The notes beneath the pieces are model-generated. The model saw only the letters and a program-made list of their open reading frames with translations, did not search any database and was not told the origin of the DNA. Shown one piece after another: positions 9,362 to 21,857 of a DNA stretch of 64,000 nt. Every line of letters begins with the position of its first letter. The stretch's first letter is position 1. The translations under genes were made by a program, and so were the position numbers. This DNA comes from Favolaschia claudopus (Eukaryota > Basidiomycota > Agaricomycetes > Agaricales > Mycenaceae): NCBI GenBank assembly GCA_037176885.1, contig JAWWNJ010000161.1, positions 310,001 through 374,000 on the forward strand, given 5' to 3'.

Positions 9362-12062
9362 GATGGACGCGCTCGCCTGCGTTGGTGAGGTGTTCGCCTT
9401 TTGTATGGAAAGCACTCAGCATGCGGGGATCAGTCACCGGACCCCGAAGTTCCTGGTACCGGTAGGTATCCAGGTCTCCAAACCGAGTTAGTGATGGCAA
9501 AATGGTGTCCAGATCATGGATTACTTAACATTGTCACACGCTGCGGTGTTTCACCTTACTCCTCTAAGTACTGCTGCAGCTACATCGTTTTTTTTTCGGG
9601 ATCCAGAAAGATATTGTTCGGTAGTTGCGCCACAACTGTGTAACATTCAATTTGTTCACTGCAACTACTGACAGAGTCACGATTTTACTGTTAATAGTCA
9701 GCTATTCACCTTCGCACCTATAGGCGTTACCTTGCCTTGAGCGGCAATGACCGATTCGCTCGTTATCAAACAGGGCAAATCGCTTGCCAGAATGTACACC
9801 ATTTCCCGTACAGCTTGGCGGGATATCTGATCTACAAATATATCAGTAAATTCGGGGCAAGGAAACAAGAGAGACGGACGTAGATGATATAACATGCCCC
9901 ATTAACACTCTACACATACTGAACTTTCCTGACGAAACGTTAACAGACTTAACTGAGACACACAGTCGACGAACCCACCTACCCCCGCCGTCTGCACTCG
10001 TCGTAAAGAGCGGAGGGGGGAAGAGGAGCGGATATTGTCGGCGCCGAGCCGTAGAATGAAGATGGAGCTGAAGGGAGGTGGATGAGACCGATGAGAGGGA
10101 GAGAATAAAGAAGAAACTGGTGGGGTGTGAAGGGTGTGCGATGCGCGGAAAGGAGTGGTTGACGAGGCCGAACGTGGCGGAGAGTCGAGCCATTCGAAGC
10201 TGCAGTCCCGGCATATTCTCCCACCGAGTGCTGAAGCTGGTAGCAAAGTATCGAGAGGGTGAGGTGCGCGTGAATCAGCGTTGAAGACGATGTTCATATG
10301 AGGCGCAACGCCTGCAAAATCACCTTTCTGAATCAAGTCGCGTCAGTCATCGACGTTCGTCACGCAAAGCTTTGAAGAAGGACTCACAGTCATACCATGC
10401 CCCTCAATCGAGTCAAAGAGAGGCGAGAGGGAATAAGTAGCAAGCTCGCGGGGAATTAAAGAGGCCTCATATTCGTTAGAGCACCCGCAGAAGATGATCG
10501 AACGCGTCGAACGCGTGCAAATTGCGGCGACCAAGATCGCAGATGTAATCAAGCTGAGAGGCCGCAATCAGAGCTTTGTCGATGTATTTCGAGGGCGTGA
10601 AACGTGAGGACAGGTCTCCTGGGTTGTTCTGTACCAGGATCAGGAGCGTAGAGGCACTAGAGGCACGGGAACAGAAGGCACAGGCCAGAAGATGAAGGAA
10701 GAGCGAAAGGAGCGATATGTGACATGTCACTGATATCACACATCACATGACTGACGCGTTTCGCGTTTCGTTGAGTCGTTCAAAGTCAAAAGTCGCGTTT
10801 TGGACGACTCGGAAAATTCCAAGAAAATTCCCAAAGACTCAGATAGTTTCAAAATTAATGCCGGGCACTACATTTGAGTGCTGCTGTTCTCAAACCAGTG
10901 ACCAAGACGTTTTCGGCATCGATCTAGCTCCAGCCGCCCGACAAGCTCCATCGCTGCAACGTAAAGTCCAGCAAGGTGCCGAAGGCGCCAACCCCCAAGC
11001 CCGTATACTATAAGTTACCTCTCTTTACCCTTCAAGTTGCTGCGCGTAATTATAAGGCGTCAGTGAGGAAGAGTCCTTTGCAACTAGTACTGATCAGTAT
11101 ATGGTTCAGTATGAATATACTTGGAATATACAGTTACCGGAATGTACGCCAGTACAGGCTGAGTACGGTACCAGGGCGGCACCGGAGGGCATTGTGAATC
11201 GTAATTGTGAACCGTCGGCCACAAAGGATCCGACGCTGCGCGCAGCGTATCTCCATGCTGGGACACCTTCGAACTCTGGCATCGATGCCGTTTGCGTAGG
11301 TCTGCGTCCACACAGGTGCATATCAGACTTCCTCCGCAGCAGTTGTCAAGCAGTCGTGAACAAATTGTCTGCCAAATCACATGAATTTGAGGCCGCCGAT
11401 ACGAGAGCGTGTGCGTCTCTCCATTCGGTCCAACCATCGTGACAAGGAGCATCCTGCAAGACTGTTGTAAGACAGATAAAGACACAACTCGGTCTTATCC
11501 TTCGGAGTCGGTGATTCAGTCGCAGTGTGGTGTGGAGTTTGAGAAATCCTCCATTGATAGCAGCGAGGAGACGAGTTGAAGACAGTGACTGAACTTAGAG
11601 ACTAAAATTGATCCGCCATCCGAGAGCAAAACGCGATAGTGCCGCGGTGGAGAGTCTCCATTTTCCTGACTGGAAGGACAAAACGCGGGGTGGCACGAGG
11701 CTTGAGCCCGGTGCGAGACGCAGAATGAGACTCGAAGGGAAGGCTGTAGGACTGCTGTTCGTAGGGTGCAATGAAAGGGTCGGGATTACCTCAAGTGCTC
11801 AGCGGGTTTCGAAGGAGTATGCAGGTTAGATCGATTTGAGGTGAGGGGAGATGACAAGGTGCGTCGGACGTTGCCGGGATGTTGATCAGATCAATGATCG
11901 AAATGATCGATACTGAAATTTCGTTGAATCGAACAGTTTACTGAGTGAAATTTCTACCGATGGAACATTAGATCAACCAGAATTTCCATCGCTATCCGTA
12001 TTCAGCATCAGACGACCAGTCGACGTGTCGAGAGAGAGTATGAACTCCCACCTCATACGAAG
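9362..12062. other. 2.7 kb without a confidently supported gene
   Basis: On the minus strand between about 9700 and 10739 there are several adjoining open stretches. They include one starting with a hydrophobic leader (LLSLFLHLLACAFC) and one reading DFAGVAPHMNIVFNADSR. One GTATGA...TTCAG intron near 10320-10393 would join two of them. The pieces may be a decayed or very divergent gene, but no family was recognised. From 10750 to 12060 both strands show only scattered open frames. Confidence 0.35.
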
Positions 12063-12365
12063 TCAGTCAAACTCCAATTCTCCTTCCTTCAAGTCCACCC
12101 TGCTGATCTCCACGATGGTAATGCTCGGGGAAAAATCCTCTTCACGCTCAAACGGATCTGCCGTGGAGCGAGCCTCGTAACCCAAAGCTCTCCGTAGAGC
12201 CAGCACAACGAGCGTAAAAACGAAGGTGATCTCCGCTGCTGGCACTGCCAACACGGGAACATTGCTGAATGACTTTGGACGGCCCAGAAGGATGCAGACG
12301 ACGAGCAGCGTTGATGTGAAGAATATCGCGAGAATCTCCAAGATGACGGGCAACATCGTCGTCAA
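12063..12365 (-). CDS. Hypothetical small membrane protein or terminal exon
   Basis: A 100-residue frame from 12365 to a stop at 12063 has two strong hydrophobic helices (VILEILAIFFTSTLLVVCILL and a second one ending FVFTLVVLALRRALG). It ends in an acidic tail ending in GELEFD. It resembles the last exon of polytopic membrane proteins common in basidiomycetes, but no upstream exons could be joined convincingly. It may be an independent small protein, a 3' exon, or a gene remnant. It lies 384 bp downstream of the stop of the GH5 gene, on the same strand. Confidence 0.35.
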   Translation of the reverse strand: MTTMLPVILEILAIFFTSTLLVVCILLGRPKSFSNVPVLAVPAAEITFVFTLVVLALRRALGYEARSTADPFEREEDFSPSITIVEISRVDLKEGELEFD

Positions 12366-12748
12366 AGTTGGGAGGGTAGGAAGGCGCTTCAGCGGCCGGG
12401 TGAGGAGGATCTCGAGATCTCAATTTTATCCAAGGTCGTGGAAACGACGAACCTTTGCACCGGGAGTCGTTTGCCTGTGGCGCCGCTTTGTCAAATTGTT
12501 TACAGCTACACTGAATTTGCGGGGAATGAGGGTGATAAGACTGCGGCATAACCTATGAAAGTTATCGCAAGATACACAAAACAGGCTGAAACTCGAGAAA
12601 ACATCCGAATACAAGCGAGCGCTAAATCGATGATGGATAAGTACAATGCAGCTAAGCAACTATGTAACTACCGGGGTCAGTAAATAATAAATGGTCCTTG
12701 GTTAAAATATCCAGTCTGCAAGGCATCCTGCCACCCCCTCAACTCAAC

Positions 12749-15700
12749 TCAACACCTCTCCGTTGGCATCGGCAAATCCAACGCACTCCACGCCGCAGGA
12801 TACGTACACCCCGCCACCGTCGTCGCATACCCTGCCGTATCCCCCTTATCAAACCACCCATCCCCAACACTCACCGTCGGCGCGCCCGTCACACTCCCCG
12901 CCGGCGTCGGCGTCGTATACGTCAAAGTCGGCACCGCCCCCGTCGGCGTATACGTCGGCAGCAGCGTCATCGCGTCCTCATCCACATTCGACAGCGTCGC
13001 GGGCGGCCATTGGCCGAACGAGCGCGTGGCAGCGGCGGCGATGGTGCCTGCGCCTGCGCCGCCGGTTTGCCAGGAGCTGAAGGTGCCTGAGAAGGAGGAG
13101 CCTTGGACGCCGAGGGCGGCACATTTGCCTACGGCGGTGCGCGGGTCAGTGGGTATCCAGCCGTTTTCGAGGCCGAGTTGGTAGGACCAGAGGGGGGAGC
13201 GTACGACGCCGTCGAGGGCGGGGCCGATCTAAGATTCGTGAGTTCAGCTTTGGCGTTGGCAACGACAAAGATATGGGGAAAGAGAAAGAAGATAGAGATG
13301 AGGATAGAAAACAACGCACCTTCCAAGTCCAGAAAAACCAATCCCCCAACGCGTCCATCGACGCCATCGCAAACGCCTTCACCCCCGCCTTCGTACCATC
13401 ATCCCAATTCGACGAATCCTGCCAATCATCGCAATCCCCGCCGAACGAATGCGTCCCATTCACGCCATTCAAAAACAACCCACAATCGTTGTACCCGTTG
13501 CTGAACTCGCCGGCGATGGTCACGCCAAAGTTTTTGCGGCTGCAGAGATACGAAAACGGGCATCGAATATTTTGAATGAAATGGAAGAGATCAGGGGGGC
13601 GGAGCAGACACGCACCTATTATTCAACGACGACCCCCAGCTGTTACACGCCAACCTCGGCCACTGACCACCCGCATCGTCCGGGTCCGTCCCCGTCGAAA
13701 TCGGCTCCGTCTGTGGATTCCCGCTGAATGCGAAATAGGCTGTGAAAGGATGATATCAACCTTCTCTTCGTAGAAGAATTAAAAAGAAAAAAAAAATGAA
13801 GAAGAAGAATTTCAAAAGAATAATAATGGAGAAACAAAACAACTCACGGTGCGTATCCATAACGATCCTATCCGACCCAGGGAGGAACCCGGACCACGCT
13901 GATACCGCGAGAAAGCCATCGTGGATGGAGATGTACGGCCCCGTACCGATTCCTGTTATGCTGCGGATCATGTTGTGTGCTTCGAGGTAGCTGTTGTGCG
14001 TGGTATTGTGAGTATTCGTTTTCGAGGAGGCAAGGGAGGAAGGAGGGAGACTCACAAAGCAGACAACTGATCCTGTCCTATCTTGATTTCCCGAGCTACA
14101 AGGGTGCGTGCGTGCATCAGCATTCAATCCGATCATTCCATCCCATCCCATTCTTCCTCTTCCCTTCCCCTTCCACTCTCTCCTCGTCTCCTCTGACCCA
14201 ACGCACCAACAAAAAAAACGCCCCAAATACATCAAAACGAAACACACCACTCACCCTCATTAACAATCCCAAACATCCCCACCACATCCCGCCACTCCGG
14301 CTGACTCACAAATTCCGTGATAATGCGAATATAATCCAGCGTGCGCTGCGCATTGGCGATCCCCATGATGCCGTTGAGGAAGTTGACTTGGCCGCCTTTG
14401 CCGGAGTGGTTGAAGCCTAAGGGAGCGAGCGTTAGCGGTGACCGATTTCGCGAAAGGGGGAAGAAGCACAGCGCGCGCAGGGAAGAGAGAAGCATAGCGA
14501 GTGCAGCGGAGGGAGAAGCATTCAAGCAAAATGAAGGAAGAAAAAAATAAAGAAACACCCGCCCACCATTCTGCGACCCCGGCACGGTATGCAGATCCAA
14601 ATTAACTCTTATCCCATACTTCCTCGCCCAATTGAGCAATCGGACGATGTAGGGCCATGCGACGCCCGCGAGGAAGGGCTCGGATTCGGTGCTGCCGGAG
14701 GGCTCGACGCCAGTGTTGGGCCACGTGCTGTGGGGGGAGAAGAGAAGGGAGGTTATTAAAAATAAATTCAAAGGTTATTAGAAATGAATTTAGAGAAAGG
14801 AAGCAACGAGATAAAGGAGCGGATGAATGTGGGATGTGATGAAGTTGGAACGCAAAGGAGCAATAACACGAGGGAGGAAAGCGAAGGAGAGGAAGAAAGA
14901 GATAAAGAAACAGGGACACACCTAACAGCCCAAAACGGAATCGGCACCCGCACCCAGTTTAGTCCCGCGCCTGCGATTTGGGCGATGTCGCGTTCGGTCT
15001 GAGAAGGGTGTCAGTATATGGTACGTCGAGCATCGTACACAAGCAGTGGGATAGAGGACGATACGGGGAGGAGAGGAAAAGAGGAAGAAGAGCGAAGGAG
15101 GGAGAAGGAGAATGAGGATGAGGATGGAGACGTAATGGCGTCGCGGGAGAAGGCGTGCAGTAACGAGGAGCCGTCGATCCTGAATGCGCGCGTCGCGGGA
15201 GAAGAAAAGCCAGATAGTAAGAACGAACGAAGGCGAGATCGACGGTGGCGTTCGTTCGATGAATAAAGTTTATGATGTAAGAGTAAGAAGAAACGCCAGG
15301 CTAGACCAGGCGGTCCCCACACCCACACATAAATCAATCCCCTTCACACCAGGAACCGTTCGAGGAGAAGGAGGGAAGACAAAACGCGCAAACTCTCCCT
15401 CCTCCTCGAAGAACAAAAATCAAAACCCACTCACTATGAAACTGGCATAATGCGCCTCCAGCTTCTGCTGCAGCGTCCCGTCTGCGCGCATGAGCGTGGA
15501 GAGGGACCATTCGTCCGAGGCGGAGGGGTAGGGCTGGAAGAGGGATGGGGCGATGACTGCGAAGGGGGGAGGGGTTAGCGAGCGTAGGCGAGCTTGCCCC
15601 TCATCTCCTCATTCGGGACGAAGAACAAGTGGACAAGGATAGAGGGAGAGGAAGAAACTCACAAGGCTCCAAGACAAACCACCCCCCCAAATTCACGCCG

Positions 15701-16559
15701 TACACTCTATCCCTGCCCCAGACCCAGCTCTGGTTCAGCGGGGGCGTCCACGAGTTGGGCTGGGCGGCGACGGTCGGGTGGAAGGGGTCGGAGTTTGCGG
15801 AAGATGATACCCCTTGTTATACGAAACGTCAGAAAGATGTGAGAAAGAGAGACGAGGAAGGTGGAGAGATGAGGAGGTGAGGAGGAAAAAAAAAGACGCA
15901 CAGAACCCCCCAAACGAATTATTATACACAAATGACTCCCCGTCGTCGGTTGTGACCGTGCTGCCGTCGCCTCCAACAATCAAACTATTCTGATTTCCCC
16001 CGCCACCCCCATCTCCTCCGCCGCCGTCTCCACCACTGTCCCCAGTCCCTCCGGTATTTTCACCTCCGCCCCCGGAAGACGCGGTATTGGAGGAGTGGTG
16101 GTGGCGGGTGAGAGCGACGGGGAGGGCGATCACGAGGATGAGGAGTATGAGGAGGAGTGCGAGGAGGGTGAGGAGCGCGCGTCGGGTTCGTGGGAAGGCG
16201 AAGCCGCGTCTTTTGCGTCCGGTATTGGCTGCGTCGGAGTCGGCGAGGGGCGCACCCTTCTCACCCACGTCGCGCGGCTCGTCGTACGGGTTATACGAAT
16301 CCCGATTATGATTAACATCATGGGTCGCTGCGGCAGCCGCGCCTGCGGGCAACAGCCCCGCCGACGGGGTGGACGTGGAGTTGCGGTTCGTATCGGTGTA
16401 CGTGGGGAAAGAGGACGCGGAGTCGCGCAGGGAGCCGGGCTGTGGGACGGGTGTGCCTGGCGAGGGTGCGAAGGGGCGGGAGGGCGGGGAGATGGGAAGA
16501 AGGGAGGAGTAGGTCGCTTCGTCGGCGTCGAGGTCGTTGTGGTAGGCGGACGTAGCCAT
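12749..16559 (-). CDS. Type II membrane GH5 exo-beta-1,3-glucanase (glucan 1,3-beta-glucosidase)
   Basis: The first exon (16559-15902) encodes a long Ser/Pro-rich cytosolic tail, a transmembrane helix near residues 135-157 (LLALLLILLILVIALPVAL) and a Gly-rich stalk. The catalytic part then follows over about ten exons. In order it shows VYGVNLGGWFVLEP, a GAGLNWVRVPIPFWAV strand, VNLDLHTVPGSQNG, FNHSGKGGQVNF, MFGIVNE (probable acid/base Glu near 14260), GPYISIHDGF, and TIAGEFSNGYNDC (probable nucleophile Glu near 13500). These are hallmarks of glycoside hydrolase family 5, subfamily 9, which trims beta-1,3-glucan in the cell wall. The stop is at 12749. Purine-rich and pyrimidine-rich introns of about 60-200 nt separate the exons. 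The order of cytosolic tail, helix and glucanase outside is that of the membrane-anchored (ExgD-like) type. Confidence 0.9.
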
Positions 16560-18723
16560 CGTGTGCGTGTGGGAGGCGCAGCGAGGATGAGTGGGTGGAT
16601 GGGTGGGATGGGGTGGGGTGGATGTGGGGTTAGCGTCGCTCGGTTCGGGTCTACCTCGTTTAGCGGCGATGATGATGTCGTGCCTGCTTTCTTGTTCGCT
16701 CGCTCGTTCCTTGCACGTCGTACGTGTCGTGTCGTGCTGCAGTGCTGCAGTGAATGCGGGAACCACACCCTCGTCGTGTGTCGTGTGTCGTGGAAGAAGA
16801 AGAGCAAAAGGCAAATTGAAAAATCAGCGTCGGCTTCGGACCGTCCGTTGACAGATCGGCATTGCCTGCTGATTCTCATCTTGACGGCATCGGCTCGTGT
16901 GCCGGGTATGCCGCGTGGAGTGGACCGGGTTAAGCGGAGAAGGGAAGCAAAGCGTGTCGTTGATTCAGGAAATCCCCCGCTTGATCTTCGAACGCTGAGC
17001 CTCGGTGCCTGACCGGACAATGACGATCCTTACTGTGAAAAGTAAAACTGATGACGATCCTTTTTTGATCCTTTTCGCGTTCAACAACCGCGCAACAACG
17101 TTGAAGCTGCTCAATTCCAATAATATTTCTCCGACATCGGAAACTTTCCTTCCTTCCTTCGTGGAGCATCAATTGACATGGAACTCGAGGCGAGGCGTGT
17201 TGTTGGAGCTATAAAAATCCGTTTCCGTTTCTTGTCCAGGTGAGAGTCTTTATTAAGTACCCGGGTTCCGGACGGGAGAGATTTTGCCGCCGGCGTTGGA
17301 GATTTTCGTGCGGCCGAGCTGAACGGAGTCCATTTTAACGTTGTGTACTGAGTACCCTCCTAATTTGCGGCACGAAAATCCTTGAACGAACAGCAAAAGA
17401 TTGAACATCGCAACCACAATTCGCCACCGCCCTGCCCTATTTCCAGTCCTCGCTGTTCTCCGCTTAGCTCATGTTGGAATCTACAACCCTTCACGGCTTC
17501 GGTCTACCGTCCCCGCGCCCGTCAAATCCTCCATCCACGACCTCTCGACCTCTGACACTGACATTGACACACTGACCCATCGAGGAAATTTGAAGACTTG
17601 GATGATGCGTATCATCCGACGATGACGGGGGTACGGGGTACCAAGCAATCGTGTCCTGTAGTGTACAAAGCTCGAGTATTGGAAAGATGCATACCTATAT
17701 AGGTAACTCGACAACTTGAAGGCTTTCTTGCGCCGAGAATGTTCAGTGGAATGGATAAGTAAGGAAATATTCAACCCCGCGTTGGATCCGAGTAAAATTC
17801 CTCAATACTTCAACCAAGAATGATCAAGATTTCAGGCAGTCTTCAAAGACTCGGGCAATCCAATCGAATCTGACGAGGAGCAGGATCTCTTCGCAATAAC
17901 TATTTTCGAGTTTCGTCGTGACCCGCTCGGCGGAAGCTTCAAGAGTTCAAATTCTGATTCCAATCCAAAGATGATTGAATTTTTCAAATGATTTGAGCCA
18001 GCGGCGCGACGAGGGGCATACGCGCATAGTGTGCGCAAAAAGGTTGATCAATAACTGTATAAGTTCTTGAGAAGATTGTCTGGTTCGGGATTCGACAAGT
18101 TAGAATTTCTGAACAGGATACGAAATATTACATCTATCGGAAAAACAGCTGAACCGGTGTTGAAACTTGAGAGATTGTGAGCAAAAGGAAAGAGCACGAA
18201 CAATACGGGACCAGTCAGGAGAAGCAGAATGAACAACAGGCTTGTTGAGTATGCGTTTATAGTATAGCTCCGCTAATGCTCAACAAAACAGCAGTTGACT
18301 CACATGAGCGTTTGGGAGTTGATGATCCCCGAGGACGAGACCTTGACATGTAGATAGTGTTCAGGCGGAGTTCTCGAGTTTTGAGACGGCGTATACCTGT
18401 CGAGGGGACGACCAGTGAACATCATATCCCAAGATTCCGCGTTTCAAGTACAGCGCTTTTGTTATATTGAACGGTGTGGAGGCCTTAATCACCGAACGGC
18501 GTATACTTGTCATGTATTATAATGTTTAGCTTCTGACCGTGATCGGCGTTGATATGATTTTGATAGCAAAATCATCATGGACCCATCCGCAATTACGCTG
18601 CAGATTCCATTGGTCGGAAGGTGGGACACATTTCTGAGGCAAAAAAATACATCAATTGAGGCAATCACCTAAGGAGAGTCAGATGAATCGTGTTCGACAA
18701 GTCCGCGCGTACCACAAGTCAAG
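16560..18723. other. 2.2 kb without a recognised gene
   Basis: The region contains the upstream DNA of the GH5 gene and A/T-rich spacer. A perfect TATAAAAA at 17210-17217 on the plus strand is not followed by an ATG-started coding frame with recognisable features, so it could serve a short or non-coding transcript. Nothing else is supported. Confidence 0.4.
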
Positions 18724-20096
18724 TCAAGAATACCTTTCCTCCCACAACAGCTGGAACTGCTGAGCAATTCCCCATAGGCGTTGGCGATTCCTCATCGAAT
18801 CGGAATCCTGCAGACATTTCTTGATAAACGAGAGAAATGGAAAATCCTTCGAATCCAGAACACACTCGAGTGCGGAATCTTTCAAGGCCTTCGGCGACCA
18901 CTTCATGGCGACGGAGTTAGCACGCTTGACTTCGCCCTTCACCTCCGCGACCGGCAGTACCCAACGAAAATCGCCGCGGTGTACATGATGCCAGAGCGTC
19001 TCATCGAGAAGAGGCGAGACGAGCGTTCTGACGCTGTGTGAAAGCAGTTGCAGGGAAAACAAATCATGGAGGGGCAGTAGCGGGAGAATCTGAAGAAAAA
19101 GTTCTTGGGGCAGTGTGTGGAAAATGGTAAGTTCAGATCCTGGGCGAAGCGGCATTAGGCAAGGGGAACTTTCAGGTTCTAGCGATAGCGTAGGCCATCT
19201 AACCGTTGGTTATGAGTGAAACAGATTTCCCTGAAGCGAGGCACTCACATGTCCGGGCGCGTAATCATCCAGGCTCCGAAGTCATTCGCCAGTGCGGGCC
19301 AAAGGTCCCGTCCTCGAAGCCCCGCAGCGATGGCAGTAACAATATTTGTCGAGCCAGTGCGTGCGGCGCGTAACAGCTCTTGAATTTCACCGTCATACTG
19401 TGTTTTCTCAATTTCTCCGTATGATATGCATGGCAGAGCATGAGATTGGTGACGATGAACTGGATAGATGCGTGCACTGTCAATGAGGAACAATCTACAA
19501 ACAAAAAGGCAACACATACGGCAGTTGTCGTGATCGGAATCGATGACACGAAAGAAACGCTCCGCGAAGGCAGCGTCGTCCAGCTTCGCTATTGACATAG
19601 ACGAAGAACGAAGCCAATTCTTGAAATAGATGTAGGGCCTTTCCCAGCAGAAGAAAGGCAAACCTTTTCTTTCACCGCAATGAGTGAGCTCCTGGATTCG
19701 TACATCTTTCCCATTCTCTCGCTCTATGACGAGGGTCTCCCACCATCCAGTGTCATAGTTGTAATTCTCCACGCGCCTGAGCTCTACCTTGGATGAGGAG
19801 AAATCTTCGCGTCCAATGACCACTCCTGTGTAATAGAAGTTGTCGTCTTGCCAAGTATGAGTATACGGTTTTCGGCCTGTGTAGTCGTCCAACCATTTAT
19901 CGGAGAAATTTTGTATCGTACCCTCCAATATCGTTTGGACTTCTGCGAGCGAGAGGTCCGGCTCCAGTCGGGGTGCAATTTCGTGAGTCAGTTCCTGTAC
20001 TAGCTCGGCTGCTTCATCGGGTTCGTCGTATGTGAGTGAGATTGGGCCGGCATCGTGACAGTTGAGTGCGGAAAGAACGCAGAAGTGGGTACGCAT
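18724..20096 (-). CDS. F-box protein (substrate adaptor of SCF ubiquitin ligase)
   Basis: Three exons are read on the minus strand. The first and longest (20096 to about 19520) encodes a mixed alpha/beta region with aromatic motifs such as DDYTGRKPYTHTWQDDNFYY and ENYNYDTGWWETLV. An intron with a GTATGT donor and a GGAG acceptor leads to a helical segment, EIQELLRAARTGSTNIVTAI. The last exon has the F-box at LPQELFLQILPLLPLHDLFS, followed by LWHHVHRGDFRW and ending in QQFQLLWEERYS with a stop at 18724. Placing the F-box after a long N-terminal part is less usual but known in agaric proteins. The protein would recruit unknown targets to Skp1/Cullin1. Exon borders are approximate, and the N-terminal start could lie further upstream. 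Confidence 0.65.
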
Positions 20097-20534
20097 GGTG
20101 GACGTGCAGAAAGAAACTGCTTTTGCCAGCTGCCATCACACAGGCTACGTCACAAGATGCCGGATTGCCGGTCAGTGAATGATCCGATCCCTTCTCTTGG
20201 TTCTGTACCCGACACTGTTCATTTTTCGTTAGCGCTAAAAAGTTGTACCTTTTGAACTTACTGAATAATAAATATAACAACTTGCGTGTCATAGCGGTAC
20301 AGGCGAATATTCCAGGAGTAAGTAAGTAAGTATTCCTTTGTCAAGCAACTCGGATGTAAATCATGTTCAGCAGGGAGAGTCTGGAGGCAGTTCAAAATTC
20401 AAATTCAAGTAAAGATAATTCAGACAGATTAAGTATCCAGCTACATCAATGTTCACAGAGCTTAGCCCAAGATAATAGACGAACAAACTTGGATGTTAAT
20501 TACTTAAAGATCCCCAGAGATCGAAAACCTGGGC

Positions 20535-21781
20535 CTAATGCACCCCATTTTCAGCCACGAAGTCGATGATGACCTTGATTGCCTTGTGTTTCGCTGCTGA
20601 TTCGAAGGTCGAGTATGCCTCGGCCATATCCTTGAAGCTAAATGTATGCGTGATGAGCATATCATTTTGAATTTTTCCCGCGTCCATGAGCTTGAGCAAC
20701 AGGGGTGTCGAGCTGGTGTCAACCAGACTCGTCGCAATCGCTTAAAGTACATAAAATCAGCAACATTTCAGCATAAAATTAGATCTGCAACTCACTGATA
20801 TTCTTATGCCACAGTTTATCGAGATGCAAATCGACTTTGCACCCATGAACGCCAACATTCGCGATCGTCCCTCCAACAGCGACGAGCTCTTGACAAAGTT
20901 CAAACGTCCCGGGAACTCCCGCTGCCTCGATGACAGTATCGACCCCTCGCCCGCCCGTCAGCGCCATGACTTCTTCCACCGCAGTTGACCCGAAAGTGAT
21001 GCAGTGAGTCGCACCGAGAGTAGCGGCTGTCTTCAAACGATTTTGATCGCGCGTGATCATGATGAGCATCGAAGGCGAGAATAGCTGAGCTGTGAGGAGA
21101 ATCCCCAGACCGATTGGTCCGCCGCCGACTATCGCCACACTGCTGCCAGGTCCAACACGTCCGCTCTAGGAATCCGGTGCGTTCGTGTCACCAGAGTCGA
21201 TAAAAATAGTTCGGTGAGACACTCACCAATACACCGCACTCATACGACGTCGGAAGCACATCGCTACACATCGTCTGCGAGGCTTCGGACGCGCCACTGA
21301 TGAGATGGTGGAGGCTTCCATCCGCATGCGGAATACGAACGTACTCCGCCTGCGTCCCGTCAATCCTGTGTCCGAGAATCCAGCCGCCATGGACGCAATG
21401 AGACAGCAGGCCCCTGCGGCAGAACTCGCAAGAGAGGCAGGACGTGATGCACGATATGATAACGCGGTCACCCGCCTTGAAGGTGGTAACATTAGCGCCG
21501 ATAGCGTGCACGATACCGGTGCCTTCGTGACCGAGGATGCGGCCGGGGGTGCAGGTTGAGAGGTCGCCTTTGAGTATGTGGAGGTCGGTACCTTGAGATA
21601 AGAGAAAAGTGAAGGATGGAAAGGCACCATTTGATTCATTATCGGAGTAATACATACCGCAGATTGTTCCCTTGACCATCTTCACAATGGCATCCGTTGC
21701 TGCAAGAATTTGCGGAACGGGGCGCTTCTCAAGCACAGGTGTACCGTCGCCGCCATATACCAGAGCATTCATGGTCTGCAT
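20535..21781 (-). CDS. Zinc-dependent medium-chain alcohol dehydrogenase
   Basis: Four exons (21781-21658, 21591-21227, 21165-20796, 20740-20535) join in frame through GT-AG introns of 66, 61 and 55 nt to give 354 residues, the usual length. Catalytic zinc ligands are visible in CGTDLHILKGD and GHEGTG. The structural zinc lobe CLSCEFCRRGLLSHC has the C-x2-C-x2-C-x7-C spacing. The nucleotide-binding turn is GGGPIGLG, and the typical FSFKDMAEAYSTFESAA helix stands near the C-terminus. The enzyme should oxidise an alcohol or reduce an aldehyde with NAD(P)H in the cytosol; the substrate cannot be read from sequence. The start at 21781 (MQTMNALVYGG) is chosen because the fold begins there; an upstream in-frame Met adds 40 unlikely residues. 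A TATA box lies 70 bp upstream. Confidence 0.92.
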
Positions 21782-21850
21782 CCTATCTGAAGGACTAGAA
21801 ACTGTGAAGAGAAAGACGGGAAGAACTTCGAAATCCGACGCATTGCAAGG

Positions 21851-21857
21851 TTTTATA
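21851..21857 (-). promoter_or_regulatory. TATA box of alcohol dehydrogenase gene
   Basis: On the minus strand this reads TATAAAA, 70 bp upstream of the ATG at 21781. Position and strand fit a core promoter. Confidence 0.55.

Noticed and set aside
9700..10739. Possible multi-exon minus-strand gene with a hydrophobic start
   Set aside because: One plausible intron exists, but the remaining pieces do not join and no family was recognised.
16095..17012. 305-residue plus-strand frame and the 296-residue frame opposite
   Set aside because: They are low-complexity shadows of the first exon and upstream region of the GH5 gene.
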